Made by a program: the position numbers and the translations under genes. The notes beneath the pieces are model-generated. The model searched no databases, had not been told where the DNA came from, and worked only from the letters and a program-made list of their open reading frames with translations. This document shows, in pieces, positions 1 through 12,265 of a DNA stretch of 64,000 nucleotides. This DNA is from Diplodia intermedia (Eukaryota > Ascomycota > Dothideomycetes > Botryosphaeriales > Botryosphaeriaceae), in contig JAKEKT010000052.1 of assembly GCA_021495925.1 (NCBI GenBank), positions 124,001-188,000 of the forward strand. The letters are read 5' to 3'. The first letter of the stretch is position 1; each line of letters opens with the position of its first letter.

Positions 1-2280
1 AGCAGCACGTCGGCGATGGCGTTGCCCGCCTCCTGCCCGGGGAACCACGTCTGCACGATGGCCGCGACGTCGTCGACCCACGGCATGGCCACGGCGACGC
101 CGGTGCTGTTGACGACGACGGTATTCGGGTTCGCCGCCGCGACGGCCGCGACGAGCGCGTCCTGCGAGCCGTCGGCCGGCAGGTGGAACGACGCCTGGTC
201 CTGGCCCTCCGTCTCCCAGTCCTTTGTGTGCCCCGTGAAGACGACGGCGACGTCGGCCGCCTGCGCCGCGGCCACGGCTTGCGCCTGGATGTCCTCGTCG
301 TGCTCGGCCTCCGTCATGAAGCCGAGGTAGAAGCCCATGCATTTGTCGAGGATGGAGAGGCCGCTGTTGTTGACCTGCGGCCGGCGCGAGTGCGCTTCGA
401 TGGTGTAGGGTTGCCCGGCTTCGAAGGCGTATTGGAAGTTTTCTTGCTTGCCGCCGCCGAGGAGGAAGCCCATGGGGTCTTGGTAGTTGTGCTTTTGCTC
501 GAATACGAGCGTGCCGTTGATGAAGAGCTTGGACGGGCCGAGGCCGGAGAAGCCGAGATAGTGCTTGCCCGTCGTCGAGGGCGTGAAGGTGCCCGTGAGC
601 TTGCAGGTTTCGGCGATTTCGGTGGAGAGGATGGGCGCCCAGTTGGAGGTTGGGATGTTCTTGGTGCCGACGGGCGACTGGGAGTAGTCCTCGGTATCGA
701 AGCGCTGGAGTGTCCAGCCGGGGGATCCTTCGTAGTCCTTGACGTCCTTGCCCATCGGAGGCAGGAGACGGAAGGTGTGCGCACCTTGAGCCACAGTCAG
801 CTAATATGCAACTGATTGACAGCAGAGATCTTACCCTTGGCATAAAGCAACTCGACATCGTCGCCAAGCGCCGCCTTCAGCCCATCATAGGGCGTGACCT
901 TGTAGTGAGCGTTGACCGAAGCGCTTCCACCGCCATGGATCAAAGAATCCTTCGCGTGTCCCAATAGGGCAATCTTCTTCTTTTGCAGTTTGTCCTTCCT
1001 AATCGGCAACACACCGTCCTTATTCTTCAACAGCACCGCCCCAGCACCACCAACCTCGCGAATAAGCTTCTGCACCTCGGGCCTGTTGATCGCCTGCTCC
1101 GGCGGCGTGACGGGGTCCTCAAACTGCCTCGTCTTAACCATCAGCTCCAGCACATTCCTCGCGCACGCCGTCACCGCCTCCTCCGACGTCTTCCCCGCCT
1201 CGATCGCCGCCACCACATCCTCGACCTTCCGCCACTTCGTCGGCCCAGGCATCTCCAAATCCATGCCCGCATTGATGCTCTCCGCCGTCGAATTCGTGCC
1301 GCCCCAATCACTCATCACCAGCCCCTTCCAGCCCCACTCGCCCCTCAGGACCGTCTTCAACAGCCACTCGTGGCCATCCGCATGCGTCCCGTTGACGAGG
1401 TTGTAGCTGGTCATGACGGCCCACGGCGGCGCTTGGGCCTTGACGGCGATCTCGAACGGGCGCAGGTACAGCTCGCGCAGGGCGCGCTCGGAGATGGTCT
1501 CGTTGACGGTGAAGCGGGCCGTCTCCTGCTCGTTGGCGGCGAAGTGCTTGATGGTGGCGCCGACGCCGCGCGCCTGCAGCCCGCCGATGTACGCCGCCGC
1601 CAGCGCGCCCGCCAGCAGCGGGTCCTCGCTGAACGACTCGAAGTTGCGCCCGCCCAGCGGGTGCCGGTGCAGGCACACGGTCGGCGCGAGCAGCACGCGC
1701 GCCCCCTTGGACAGCGTCTCCTCGGCCAGCGCGTCGCCCACGCGCGCCGCCAGCCCGGTCGAGAAGGTCGACGCCAGGCAGACCGAGGCGGGGAAGCAGG
1801 CGGCCGTCGTGCCGTGCGCGAATTCGGCGCCGCGCGCGCCGTTGGGCCCGTCGCTGGTTTTGAGCGAGGGCACGTTTTTGGTCGGGATCGCGACGGTTTC
1901 CCAGAAGTTGGCGCCGGCGAGGAGGGAGATCTGGAGGGGAATTGTTAGGGTGGGTTGGCTGGGCTTCTTTCATGAAAAAAAAAATAAAATAAAAGAAAGA
2001 GGGATCAAGGAAAAGAAAGAAAAGAGCTGGGATAAGTTGTAAGGCCTTGGTGGTTGTCAATGGAGAGGTGAGGGCTAGGTGGTTGTCTAACGGCAATGTA
2101 GCCAATGGGAGGTGGTCCTGATGGCGTATGAAGTTCTTATCGCTGGTTCGACGTCATGGGAAAGAGAGCAGAGGCTTCATGAGATAAAGAGTGAAGAGCT
2201 CAAAAGAGTTGGACACGACGTACCTTCTCTTCGAGCGTCAATGAGGCGAGAATGGCCTCGACATTGGTGGAAGAAGCCAT
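1..2280 (-). CDS. GH3 beta-glucosidase with PA14 insert, intracellular type (partial, C-terminus off the window)
   Basis: Predicted to hydrolyse terminal beta-glucosidic bonds. Exons read on the minus strand are 2280-2224, 1930-835 and 784-<1. Introns are 1931-2223 (293 bp, GTACGT..CAG) and 785-834 (50 bp, GTAAGA..AAG, an unusual acceptor forced by the frame YAKG/AHTF). The product starts MASSTNVEAILASLTLEEK with no signal peptide, so it is probably cytosolic. Visible in order: GH3 N-terminal barrel with KHFAANEQE (about residue 147) and nucleophile motif VMSDWGG (Asp about 227); GH3 C-terminal domain; PA14 domain (about 400-540); then DWETEGQD (about 573-580), where the acid/base Glu of Kluyveromyces BglI-type enzymes lies. 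About 645 residues are visible; the family is usually 830-850, so the last ~190 (end of the C domain and FnIII) are outside. The first exon is only 19 codons. It is divergently arranged with the DUF4246 gene. Family assignment is firm; substrate is inferred. Confidence 0.93.
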
Positions 2281-4259
2281 GGCGGACAATGGGGTATCAA
2301 ATGGAGCAAAGCGATGAAGCGTGCAAGGTGGACGGCGCTAGGGCGGGCGGCAGCATTCTTGTATCCGCCATGGCTAGGGCGCTGGTGGCCTGCACTCCCC
2401 GTCGTGTCATTTTGAGACGGACTGCTGTGGAACCTGGTGCCGTTTTTGGCGCGGAAGGGGGGCGGAGAAAGGTAGACGATGGACGTGGGACGGCAGAACT
2501 GCGGCTGACGCGACGCCGATCGCTTCCTCAGGCGCGGCAGCTTTTCGTAGACGCGCCGAGGAGCCAATCACAAGGCGCGTCGCCGGGCAGTTCAGCCGAG
2601 GCGGGTGGACGTCGGGGAGGCTTTCGGGCTACTTGCGAAGCCTTTTCCCATCCGCGACTCCGCGGCCGCCAATCGTCAGGCTGGAACGAGCCCGTCACGC
2701 GCTCGCCCGTAGTTGTCCCCGCCCCGCACCGCTGCTGTTGGTGCCCTGTCGTCTCTGCTGACTTCACCTCTTTGGCCGTTACCAAATCAGCCAGCACTGC
2801 TAAATAACCGTAGATCAGGTAAGGCGCCCCGTTCTTCCGGACCCGGCTTCAACGTCATGCTGTCTTCTCTCTTGAGCCTCTTTTGCTCCTTCGCGGTGGT
2901 GAAGCGGGACCCATGCACGTCCTTTCGAGTCGTACGCCCGCCGGAGCAAACTCCATGGTTGCAATTGACTCCGAGAAATCGAGCTCACAGGTCTAACCAC
3001 AGTAACAGGCCAAAGGCGGCTATATTCGGCAACAATACGAAGTGAGTAACCGACAACTCAGCTATCATCATCACGGCCGTCGCCTATCTTATGCGTGGAT
3101 CTTGGTCGTTGGCGATCTGCACCAACAGAGCCCCACATCGGAGTCGTGCCGGTCAAGAGAATCTCTAACGTGCGCAACATGCTCGTACTCCGCCCAGAAC
3201 CCTTGCTGACGCAAAAACCTTCTTTCTCGCGCGAGAGCTGGTCCCAGAAGTGGTTATCTTCCAGCTCAAAGCTGCAGGACGCCTTGCCGGTTCGGACTTC
3301 GCGCTTTCGCAACCTTGTCGAGTATGCTCTCCGTGTCTCCCGAGCTTCAGCCAGTGCTCCCGGATGCGGATCGGCCGCCGCAATGGACCCGAGGACTCGG
3401 GACTCGATGTTGGCCGATATCAAAGCAAGCGCAGATCGAACCCTTGCCGTACTTGCCGGCCCGCCGCCGAGGAATGCCCGCATATCACCCTGCGTCCTTC
3501 ATCCACTTTCTGCGGCCCGCTCGCTGGTCGTGCTGCTTCTTTACTGACGACGGTGTGCGTATGCGCGTGGGAGCGACTCATTCGGCGCGGCTAAACTGTG
3601 CATGGGCTCTGTGTGCAGCCATGTTGCTAGTTTCGGCCTCGGGCGAAGCTGTGCTTTGTGTCAGGGTTTGTTCAAGCGGTCAGCATGCGTACGAATGTGC
3701 TTACAGAGTGGTCGGCAGCGCGCATTCACCTCAACGCATCGTGAAGTCGGAACAGCTTCCTGACTGCCAGCCTCATTTTGTAGGGCGGCATGGGGTAGAC
3801 GGCGGGAGCCTCTTTCCACAGTAGGCGACGGAAAATCGAGCGCTCTGAACTCCATCGACGGCGCGACCACTCGTGCTGCATGGGTAGATAAATCCGATAC
3901 CTGGATGGACTAAGGTTCAATATTCGCAGCTACGTCGACTTTGCCTTCGTGTGATGTCGCGTTGGATCAGACGCGATTGGCGACGTCATGCCTGCCCGCT
4001 CCGCGTCGCGTCTCCGAGTAGGTCGTGCCTGCCTTTCCGCCTTCCTACCTACTACTTACTTCTTGCACCTCTCAGCTCTCCTCAACATACGTCTCAAAAA
4101 CATCTTACTCTGTCGCCCCAAGCTGAGATATCTTTCCGCCACAAGCCTGTGAGCCTGGACGGGGTCACCACTCAAACCGACGTTCGTACTCGTTCATACA
4201 AGCAACTTCGACAGCCTACAAAGCAAACTCAACCAGTGGCATTTCCTGCTTCTTTCGTC
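2281..4259. promoter_or_regulatory. Divergent intergenic region between the GH3 and DUF4246 genes
   Basis: About 2 kb separates the two divergent start codons, and I find no convincing gene in it. Two CCAAT pentamers, possible HAP-complex sites, lie at 2564-2568 and 2669-2673, 285-390 bp upstream of the GH3 ATG. The stretch from about 4030 to 4130 is pyrimidine-rich and looks like a fungal 5' leader for the DUF4246 gene. Open frames here have no recognisable domain and biased composition, and I treat them as chance. Confidence 0.4.
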
Positions 4260-6040
4260 ATGATGCAGAGCCCAAGCGGTAACCGTACCTCCATTCCAGC
4301 CAAGCCCCAAGTCTCTGGGTGTCGACACACGCCGCAACATGAGTTCGTGCGCGCCCGGTTTCCAAACGCAGTCACCGAATCCCACGCCCGGCCCCTGGCA
4401 TATTGCGAAATTATGATGCTTCAAGCTATGAATACCACAACCGATGATGCCTCGTGGAGTACAGACATTCACGACCCAGACATCGTTAAGCAATGGCACA
4501 ATGACCAGAGGAATGCGGGTGATCTTTCCGACCAAGCGTTCGCCTATGTAAGGTTATATGTCGATCCCAGTTCTGAGTATGCTTGCTTATGATCCAGTAC
4601 ATTCAAGAGCTGAAGGATAAATCTGGAGACTTCGACAACTCCGGTATGGTCCAGGTGTTCGATACTCCTGATGCTACAGTCGTCAAATTGGATGGATTTC
4701 GGCTTAGTCGTGATCGGGAATTTGCTCTCGGACTTTTGGACGGCTGCCAGCCAAGGGACTATGAAGTATCACTCCCCCGTTCAGGAGCCTTGGTTCGACA
4801 TCTGGTAAATCCGTCCTCTTACTTACTCAGAGCCGATCGCTCCCGCGTCCTGTCGACGACGAGACCTGTCTTGTGCGAAAATACCGTGGATAATTCCTTC
4901 TCGGAGGAGCGTTGGATGCCCAGTAACAGTCTTGTGGAGAGCGATCCTTTCTGGTCCAACCACAGACAATGGCTTCCAGCAGATGTAGCTTGGAAGCAGG
5001 ATGGTTCTCCGGAACTTCGAAGTTACATCAACAATCTTCACCCGCAACAGAAAATCGCATACAGGTTCATTGAGGAAGCAATCCAAAATGCTATCCCACT
5101 GTGGAATGTCGTCCTCTCTTCGTTGGGGACGAAACGGAAACGTAGGATGAACCCACGTTCGTATCGAACGACGCCTGCAAGCCCGCCACTTGGTCGTCAC
5201 TGCTTTTTCCAACAAGGATGGGACCGCCAAGACAGCACGCACATCGTCATTGATCCAGAGCCGGCTAAATATGACGGCAAAGGCTTCGACGCTGGAAATG
5301 CCGTCAATCTCGTCAATGATTTCCCTGATGGGATCCAAGTCATTGTGAAGATCACCACCATTGAGTTATTGCCATCGTCCAAACCCCCAAGGTCCGAATC
5401 AGAACCCTTCGATAACGACTGGCACATCGAAGGTATGATGAACGAGCATATCTGCGCTGGTGCCGTCCTCTGTTACGACAGGGAGAACTTGCGTACTGGC
5501 GGAATCCGTTTCCGCCAAAGGACCGATACAGATGAAATTCTGGACTTATTCGAGCATAAAACTCGGCTAGAAGCTTGTGCATACTGTGCGCAGCAGGTTT
5601 TGGGCATGATCAATGGTGATAAAGCGTATCAAAATCTTGGCTACGCGCCAAATTTTGGCGGTCGCATGATCGCATACCCTAACGTGCTTCAGACTCGTGC
5701 GACTGGTGTGTACTTGGATGATGAGGACAAACCAGGCCATTGCAAGATGTTGACACTCCTTCTGGTCGATCCTTATATCCGCATCCTGTCAACGGCCAAT
5801 GTTCCGCCTCAGCAGCGGAACTGGTGGGACTGGGAAGTACAAGAAGATGGAAGCCGGCTTGGAAAGCTTCCGGCGGATCTATTCGACCACAAATGTTCCT
5901 TCTTATCCGATGACCCCCATTTTATGTCACTGGAATCGGCCAAGGAAGAAAGAATCAAAAGAGAAGCTGAGATGGTCGAGTTCAACGACGCCTTGGACAA
6001 GCATACCAAAGTTTTCGATGCCTTTAAAGCCATGCCGTAG
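4260..6040 (+). CDS. DUF4246 family protein
   Basis: Exons 4260-4547 and 4598-6040; the 50-bp intron (GTAAGG..CAG) restores the frame as QAFAY/YIQEL. The product is 576 aa. The family is common in ascomycetes and its biochemical role is not established. Family marks seen: an N-terminal LAYCEIMMLQAMN and WHNDQ block (before the intron), YINNLHP (about residues 239-244), AIPLWNVVLSSL, HIEGMMNEHICAGAVLCYD (about 372-390), and the C-terminal RILSTANVPPQQRNWW (about 491-506). ATG 4260 (followed by a second ATG) is chosen because the upstream sequence is a CT-rich leader; an earlier in-frame ATG at 3951 would add 103 residues of unlikely composition. The LQTRA stretch (about 460-464) has Thr where I recall LQHRV in the family, and residues about 271-310 are poorly family-like, so the protein may be diverged or inactive. 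No signal peptide or membrane segment is evident. Confidence 0.85.
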
Positions 6041-6635
6041 CACGACTTTGGCTATCGCCCTCCCGTAACGCAATGCGGAGAATAGCGGCAGTTCAGCCAT
6101 GCGTTGCTGGTACTCACTCGCTTGTTTCATTCTTTCAATACATTGTTCCAAACAGCCTTTGTGCATGCTACGAGGATCGAAGCAATGAATGCCTTGGTCG
6201 GGACCGGAATAGTCTTTCTACTTGAGCAATGCATACCCTCTTTCTATCTGGGAAGTTGAATCCCGATGTCCAGCCGTAGATGCGAGTTTGAAATGCACGT
6301 AAATCGGCCCAGAAGCCGAAGTCCCTACAGAAGGATGGTGCAGTCTTTTTGTGTGAGGTGGATGTGGAAGGGTTATATAAGCTTTTAATAAGGGTGACAA
6401 GCTTTGATCCGCGAGGCGGGCCGTCGGCTAGATTGGGTGGATCCTTGCATGAAAGCGGCGGCGGTCGTGGCGGTCGTGGCGGTCGTGCTTACCCGTTGCA
6501 TACCGAAGCCCGGCGTCGGTCAACGTCGCCTCCCCTTAGCGGCGTCCGGTCTCTCGGCTGGGACACCGGCTGAACGTCAAAAGCGTCGCGTCGCGCAGTC
6601 TAACCGCGTTACAGCAACTTCCAATTCCCACAACG
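6041..6635. promoter_or_regulatory. Intergenic region upstream of the MFS gene, with TATA-like box
   Basis: The region holds the 3' flank of the DUF4246 gene and the upstream region of the transporter. A TATATAAG element at 6374-6381 is 255 bp upstream of the proposed ATG. Three perfect tandem copies of the 9-mer GGCGGTCGT occupy 6460-6486. No other gene is seen. Confidence 0.35.
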
Positions 6636-8572
6636 ATGACAATACTCGAGCGGCTGAAGTCCATGCCGGACAACATGGCGGGCTGCAACCCCAATTACAT
6701 TTTGGCCGTCGTGTGGGTCCACCACGTCTTGCGTTCCACCCCGACTGACTGAGCTTCGCAGATGCTCCGCCATGTTTCTTGATTTGGCAAACCTTAGCGC
6801 CATCACCATCGCTCTTCCCACAATCCAAGAAAACTTCGACGTCGACGTCGGCAACCTGCAATGGATGATCTCGGCCTACGCCCTCACTTTCGGCGGCTTT
6901 CTGCTGCTCGGTGGCCGTGGTGGGGACATCTTCGGGTAAGCGCATCTGTACGTCCTTCCGAAATTCGTCACTGACGCACCTTGCAGCCACCGCCGGGTCC
7001 TGCTGTTCGGCATGGTCTTCTTCGCGCTATTCAGCCTGGTCTGCGCCCTCTCGCCCACCTTCATCGGCCTCGTCATCGCAAGAGCCTTCCAAGGCATTGG
7101 CGCCGCATTCACCATTCCGCCCGCCCAAGCCCACGTCGCCCTGTATTTCACCGAACCAACCAAGAAGGCAAAGGCCTTGGGCATCTGGGGCGCCGCAGGG
7201 TCTTTGGGCTTCATGTACGCACCACGCCTCCTGCCGTGCCCATCCCGCCCGCACCATACTGACTCGCCACCAGCATCGGTCTCATCCTGGGCGGCGTTCT
7301 GACCGCATTCCTCGGCTGGCGCTGGATCTTCTGGATCTCGCTGATCATTTCGGCCCTCGTCATCCCCGCAGCCTACCTCGTCCTCCCGCGTCCGCGCTCC
7401 AGCGACCGCGCCACCACCCCTCCCCCGCCTTCCGACGACGAACCAGCCAACGCAGCCGCCGACAACGACGTCGTCCCAACCGCGCCGCCACCCCCAAAGA
7501 AACTCCTCCACTCCCTCCGCGAGCGCCTCATCCGCTTCGACGCCGTCGGCATCTCCCTCGGCGTCCCGGGCATCCTGCTCCTCACCTACGCCCTCACATC
7601 CGCCAACGCCGCCGGCTGGGGGACCGCCTCGATCCTCGCGCCGCTCTGCGTCTCCATCGCGCTCCTCGCCTGCTTCGCGCAACACGAGCGGCGCGCGCCG
7701 CAGGCCGTCCTCGCGCCACACCTGTTCCGCAACCGCTCGTTCACCCTCACCCTGCTGCTCGCAGTGCTGACGTACGCGGTGCGGCAGGCGTGCACGTACT
7801 TCCTGACGGTGCAGCTGCAGCGCGCGTTCGGGCTGAGCGCGGCCGCGACGAGCGCGCGCCTCGTGCCGCTGGGCGTGAGCGCGCTGGTGTGCAACACGCT
7901 GTCCGGGCGGCTGGTGCCGGTGCTGGGCGCGCGCGCGATGGTGAGTGTTGCCCGTCGCCCTTTCCCCCCTAACCCTCGCACCGTTCCCCGCTGACATCAC
8001 CCACCGCGCAACAGTTCGTCCTCGGCTGGCTCCTCGCCACCCCCGGCGTCGCCCTCTTCGCCCTCACCTCCCCGCAGTCTTCGTACTGCCGCACCACCCT
8101 CCCCGCGACTGTCATGTACATCGCCGGCATCGGCGCCGTCTACGTCGCCGCCAACGTCGTCGTCGTGTCGGGCGCGTCGCGCAGCGACCAGGGCGCCGCC
8201 GCTGGTGTGTTCAACGTCGCGTTGCAGGTGGGCGGGTCCGTCGTGGGCTTGGCGGCGTTGACGGCGGTGGGGGAGGGCGTTGGAGGTGGGGGTGGAGGTG
8301 GAGGCGAGATCGGGGCGGAGGGGTATAGGGCGGTTTATTGGGCTTGTGTGGGGTTGTGCGTGGTCGGGTTGGGGCTGAGTGTGCTGGCGGTGGAGGTGCC
8401 GGAGGGGTTGCGGGGGAGTGTGTGGAGGCGGAAGGAGGGGAGGGATGGAGAGGGTGCGGGGACCGCGGCGGCGGCGGCGGCGGAGGGGAGGGCGGAGAGT
8501 AGGGATGGGTTGTCTGTGGCTTCGTCGCAGCATGAGCTGCAGCCTGTGGTGCGGGGGTCGCGGGAAGGTTAA
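6636..8572 (+). CDS. MFS transporter, DHA2-type (14 TM) drug:H+ antiporter
   Basis: Exons 6636-6712, 6762-6935, 6987-7214, 7274-7940 and 8015-8572 give 567 aa. Each junction restores a family-like reading: AVV/CSAMFLDLAN, GDIFG/HRRVLLFG, GSLGFI/IGLILGG, RAM/FVLGWLL. Introns are 49-74 bp. MFS motif A is visible as GGRGGDIFGHRRV (about residues 76-88), preceded by WMISAYALTFGGFLLL, and motif C-like IWGAAGSLGF follows. After TM6 a basic, Pro-rich loop separates the halves. The C-terminal cytoplasmic tail is low-complexity (runs of Gly and Ala, then RESRDGLSVASSQHEL). It probably exports a toxic compound or metabolite across the plasma membrane; the substrate cannot be read from sequence. The coding strand is C-rich until about 8225 and G-rich afterwards. 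The start is supported by the frame into exon 2 and by an initiator context CAACG-ATG. Confidence 0.9.
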
Positions 8573-9690
8573 GGTGGGTGGGCTGTATGGGAGGTTGAAG
8601 TGTTTGTCTTCATGGGAACTTGGCTATGCTGGAATTGGAGGCAAGTGACATCACTGAGCGGTCTTGAGTCCTTTTTGTCACGTACATGGCCACGATATGG
8701 TATATTGACTGATCACGCCTGAATGAAACCCAATGAAGGTTCATTCCAGTACTTTTTGGCCCCGAAGGAGGCCTGCACGAGCGTGGTGCAGCGGGTAAGC
8801 GTACCGCTTCCACCGTCATGTTTCATCCTGCTCTCGAATTGAACTCAAGAGCAAAATTTGATCTCTTTCGATCACTTCAAAGGTGAAAAGCCGCGTTCCA
8901 TACGTGGGTAGTTGAACCCAAAATGTGGGCGCCTTTTTCGTCCGCATTTACGACTCACATTCACCTCCGGGCATCGGATTCGCCTTCCCGTATAAGTATA
9001 GTACACTACCCTTATGAGAGTTGTGGGAGGGCTTATTGCTTTTTGAACTCCACTTTTAATGGGGCTGAGCGGACCCGGGCTCCCCGACTCGAGGCGGACA
9101 CCAAGGCTTTCAGCTTCTAAAACGCAGCCGGATAAGCGGATATCTATGCGAAATATCCTACCAGGACCCTTGCCCTGAAATCATTGGTGACGAGTCGAAA
9201 TGTGGCCTACTTCCGTCAAGATATCAAAGCACCACGTCACTGCGCACCGCCACAATACCTTGTCAGTTGGCCAGATTCAAGTTTGCTGCCTGGAAACGTT
9301 GAAGTTGCCCCGCCGGTGCTGGTTGGGCAAACCAAGATCTCTGGTGGGGTTTCATGATGGGGCTTTGCATCGGATCTCGGTCCTCCTACCAGATCTGCTG
9401 ATAGACGAACGAGCCGAGAAAATACCAATTGGTAGATGCACAGCTCCATCAAGCGCAAAGCCCCATCAAGGCGGTTGGCTATGCCTATCTCGTGCGCTTT
9501 CGGTTGAACGGTTGAGACCTTAAGCGGGACTCGCGGCTGTCTACAGCCGGGGGGCAGCGCGGATGAGACATATACCTGCACAACTGGCACGAAGGTCACC
9601 GGGGTAGCATCCGTTTGCTCTCCTTGTCTCTGGACCAACCATCGCAATACTTTTTGTGTCACTTTTATTCTGCTAGTCGTCAGGGTCAAC
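8573..9690. other. Intergenic, no gene recognised
   Basis: This is the 3' flank of the transporter and the upstream region of the NLR-type gene. Open frames present show no domain. A TATA-like TATAAGTATAG lies at about 8991-9001, nearly 700 bp before the NLR start, so its relevance is unclear. Confidence 0.3.
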
Positions 9691-11189
9691 ATGGCTGCAG
9701 GCCAAGTGCTTGACAGTACTCAACCGCGCACTCGCCAGGCCGACGCGGGACTCTCACTGGTTGACAGGCTCAATGATCGCGGCGAGTTGATTACGGATCC
9801 CGGAAACTCCATGTCTCTGGTACCGTATCGCGACCTCGAGGCTGTAAGTGAGCCACAGACCATAAGTGAGCCACAGGCCGTCAGCAGCGACTACTACACC
9901 GTCGGATGGATTGCTGCTCTCCCACTCGAGAGGGCTGCAGCGGAGCAAATCCTAGACTCGATTCATCCGAAGCCCACGGACTTCAGCAAGGCCCCGAATG
10001 ATCACAATACCTACACGTTTGGCCAGATCGGGGAACACTACATCGTGATCACATCGCTGGAAGTCGGAATATACGGAACGAATTCGGCGGCAAATACTGC
10101 CCAGTGGATGCTGTCATCCTTTCCACAGATCCGGTTCGGGCTTCTCGTCGGGATCGGAGCTGGCATCCCAAGCGAAGACGTCGATATTCGACTCGGCGAC
10201 GTCGCCGTTAGCCAGCCGGACGGGAGCACCGGAGGCGTCGTCCAGTATGACCTGATGAAGGCCACGTCGGATGGACCCAAGCGAAAGGGCTTCCTGAACA
10301 AGCCGCCGGCAGTTCTTCTCAGCGCTCTTGGGAAACTGCAAGCCAAGCATAAATCGAAAGAGTACGGGATACCGGCAATCCTTGGAGAGTGGAAGCAGAA
10401 GAAGCCAGAGATGTTTGAATCGGAGCCGGGCGACCCTGGCTACGAGTTTCAAGGCGTCGAAAACGATCGCCTTTTCGACGAAGAGTACGAGCATCAGAAG
10501 GGGAAGAACTGCAAGAAGTGTGACGCTTCGAAGATCCTCTCCCGCGACCCCCTCGTCCGCAAGGATTCTAGACGTCCGCGAATTCATTACGGTATCATCG
10601 CATCCGGCAACACTTTAGTCAAGAACGCCGGCTGGAGAAGCAAGCTCCTCGAGTAAATCGATGAGGATTGCATCTGTTACGAGATGGAGGCTGCCGGCTT
10701 AATAAACAACTTTCCATGTCTGGTTATCCGGGGCATCTATGACTACGCGGATTCCTACAAAAACGACTAGTGGCAGCCGTACGCCGTAGGGACGGCGGCA
10801 GCTTTTATAAAGGAGCTACTCTAGCTCGTGGAGGTAGATGGCTTAGTTTTAGCTCTAAGAGCTAAGGACTTAATAATAAATAAGCTAAATAAGGGTTAGT
10901 ATTTCTTAATCTAGCATTTCTAATAAATAAAAAACTATTCGACCGTAATATAATAGTAAACTAACTAAAGTAAAAGTATTTTATTCTTTAGTAAACATCG
11001 AGTTCGTTACTACGTTAATTAGAGTAGGGTTTAATAATAACGAACTTAGAATATAGCTATCGCCGTTAAATCTATAGACGAGCTACGAATAAAATATTAA
11101 AGAACGTTATAAAAAGTCTAAAGTCTAATTTATTAGCGGCTAATTATTTTTTAAATAGAAGCGTAAGTCTTAGTCTTTTCTATAGCTTT

Positions 11190-12265
11190 ATAGCTCTTCT
11201 AGATACGATAAAACTATTCTATTATTAGTAATTATTAAGAATCTTATTATTTTCGCTAGTTTCGCTTCTATAAAGACTCTCTTTTTCTACTTTAATTTTT
11301 AGAATCTAGAAAGTACGACTAAGTAGATAATACGCTCGCTTACGTTTTAGTACTTACGAGCTAATAATAGATATAAGAAATATTTATACTAATAGCGTTT
11401 TATTAAGTAAGCTAAAGAAAAAGAGAATAGTTAGAAGATAATATTTTAAATAGCGGTATTCTAAGACTAAGAAGATCTAAATATTATTCTTAACTTACTA
11501 GACGAGTATAATAATAGAAAGAACCTTCTTAAGCTATTAAAAAATATTTATAATACGACTACTAGAAACTACGAACGTAAATAATTATATATACTTATTA
11601 TAAGTCGTTTAGAAGAGAATATTAAATTATTACTAATAAAGTATCTAGATAATAAGTATAGCGTAAGACTTAAAGAACGTCTTATTAATAAGAATATATA
11701 TACTTTCGTTTATAACTAGATTCGAATAGATAGTAAATTTAAACGCTAGAAAGAGAATAAGAAAATATTTTAAGAAATTAAAAAAATACTTATAATTAAA
11801 GCGAGAGAAATATAAGATAACGCTTTTTACGCGAATAGTAAATTATATACTAAAATAAAATATAGGTTTCGATAGATAGCTTACTAACTTAACGTTCTTT
11901 AAGAATATTATAATCTTCGCGCCCTTCGAGAAGCACTTAAGTTACTATCTATTAACTTATCTATAATTTATAATCGAATATTATAAAACCTTTCTTCTAG
12001 ATATTAAAGTAATACTATAAAAATCTTATAGTTTCTAGCGTTTAATTTCTTAGTTTAGAGACTATCTTTAGATAAGATTAATAATATTATAGTAGTCGAT
12101 TTATAGGCCTCTTCGCTATATTTTAAACTAAGTAATAGAATATCGAAGCTAAGATATATTATTCTTATATATTTAAGTCTAATTAAGACGACTAAGCTAT
12201 CGCGATTAAAAAAGATTAAATTATTATTAGTATACTTATCTATAAAAGAGTACTTAACGTTTAAT
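11190..12265 (+). pseudogene. Relic of the NACHT NTPase domain and its helical C-terminal part
   Basis: Reading through RIP stops, the DNA gives YDKTILLLVIIKNL (about 11200-11240), matching the P-loop GSGKTI-type motif, then FFYFNF, IIRSLTF, and NIILNLLDEYNNRK at 11480-11521, which is the Walker B ILDALDEC-type motif with one Asp to Asn. KNIYNTTTRN, ISRLEENI and NKNIYTFVYN follow. ILQFLAF (about 12016) and LSIKEYLT (about 12236-12259) match the conserved end of this NACHT family (AHFSVKEYL-type). The frame differs from that of the N-domain, so an intron or small indel lies between. Confidence 0.8.

Noticed and set aside
183..1948. Long open frames on the plus strand opposite the GH3 gene
   Set aside because: They are shadows of a GC-rich gene; Arg- and Leu-rich translations with no domain, while the minus strand encodes a clear GH3 enzyme.
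3058..3824. Several 70-170 codon open frames between GH3 and DUF4246
   Set aside because: No domain, overlapping on both strands, and no family-like splice structure; taken as non-coding.
3951..4259. Upstream ATG 3951 for the DUF4246 gene
   Set aside because: The added 103 residues are encoded by a CT-rich leader-like stretch and look unlike any protein; ATG 4260 fits better.
6876..8000. 374-codon minus-strand open frame opposite the MFS gene
   Set aside because: Composition (Arg, Gly, Ala) and position are those of an antisense shadow; the plus strand has a full transporter.
8770..8925. tRNA-like pieces (GGTGCAGCGGGTAAGCG and a GGGTAGTTGAACCC hairpin)
   Set aside because: The arms cannot be combined into one cloverleaf on either strand; the T-loop lacks the proper TTCRANY and no acceptor stem pairs.
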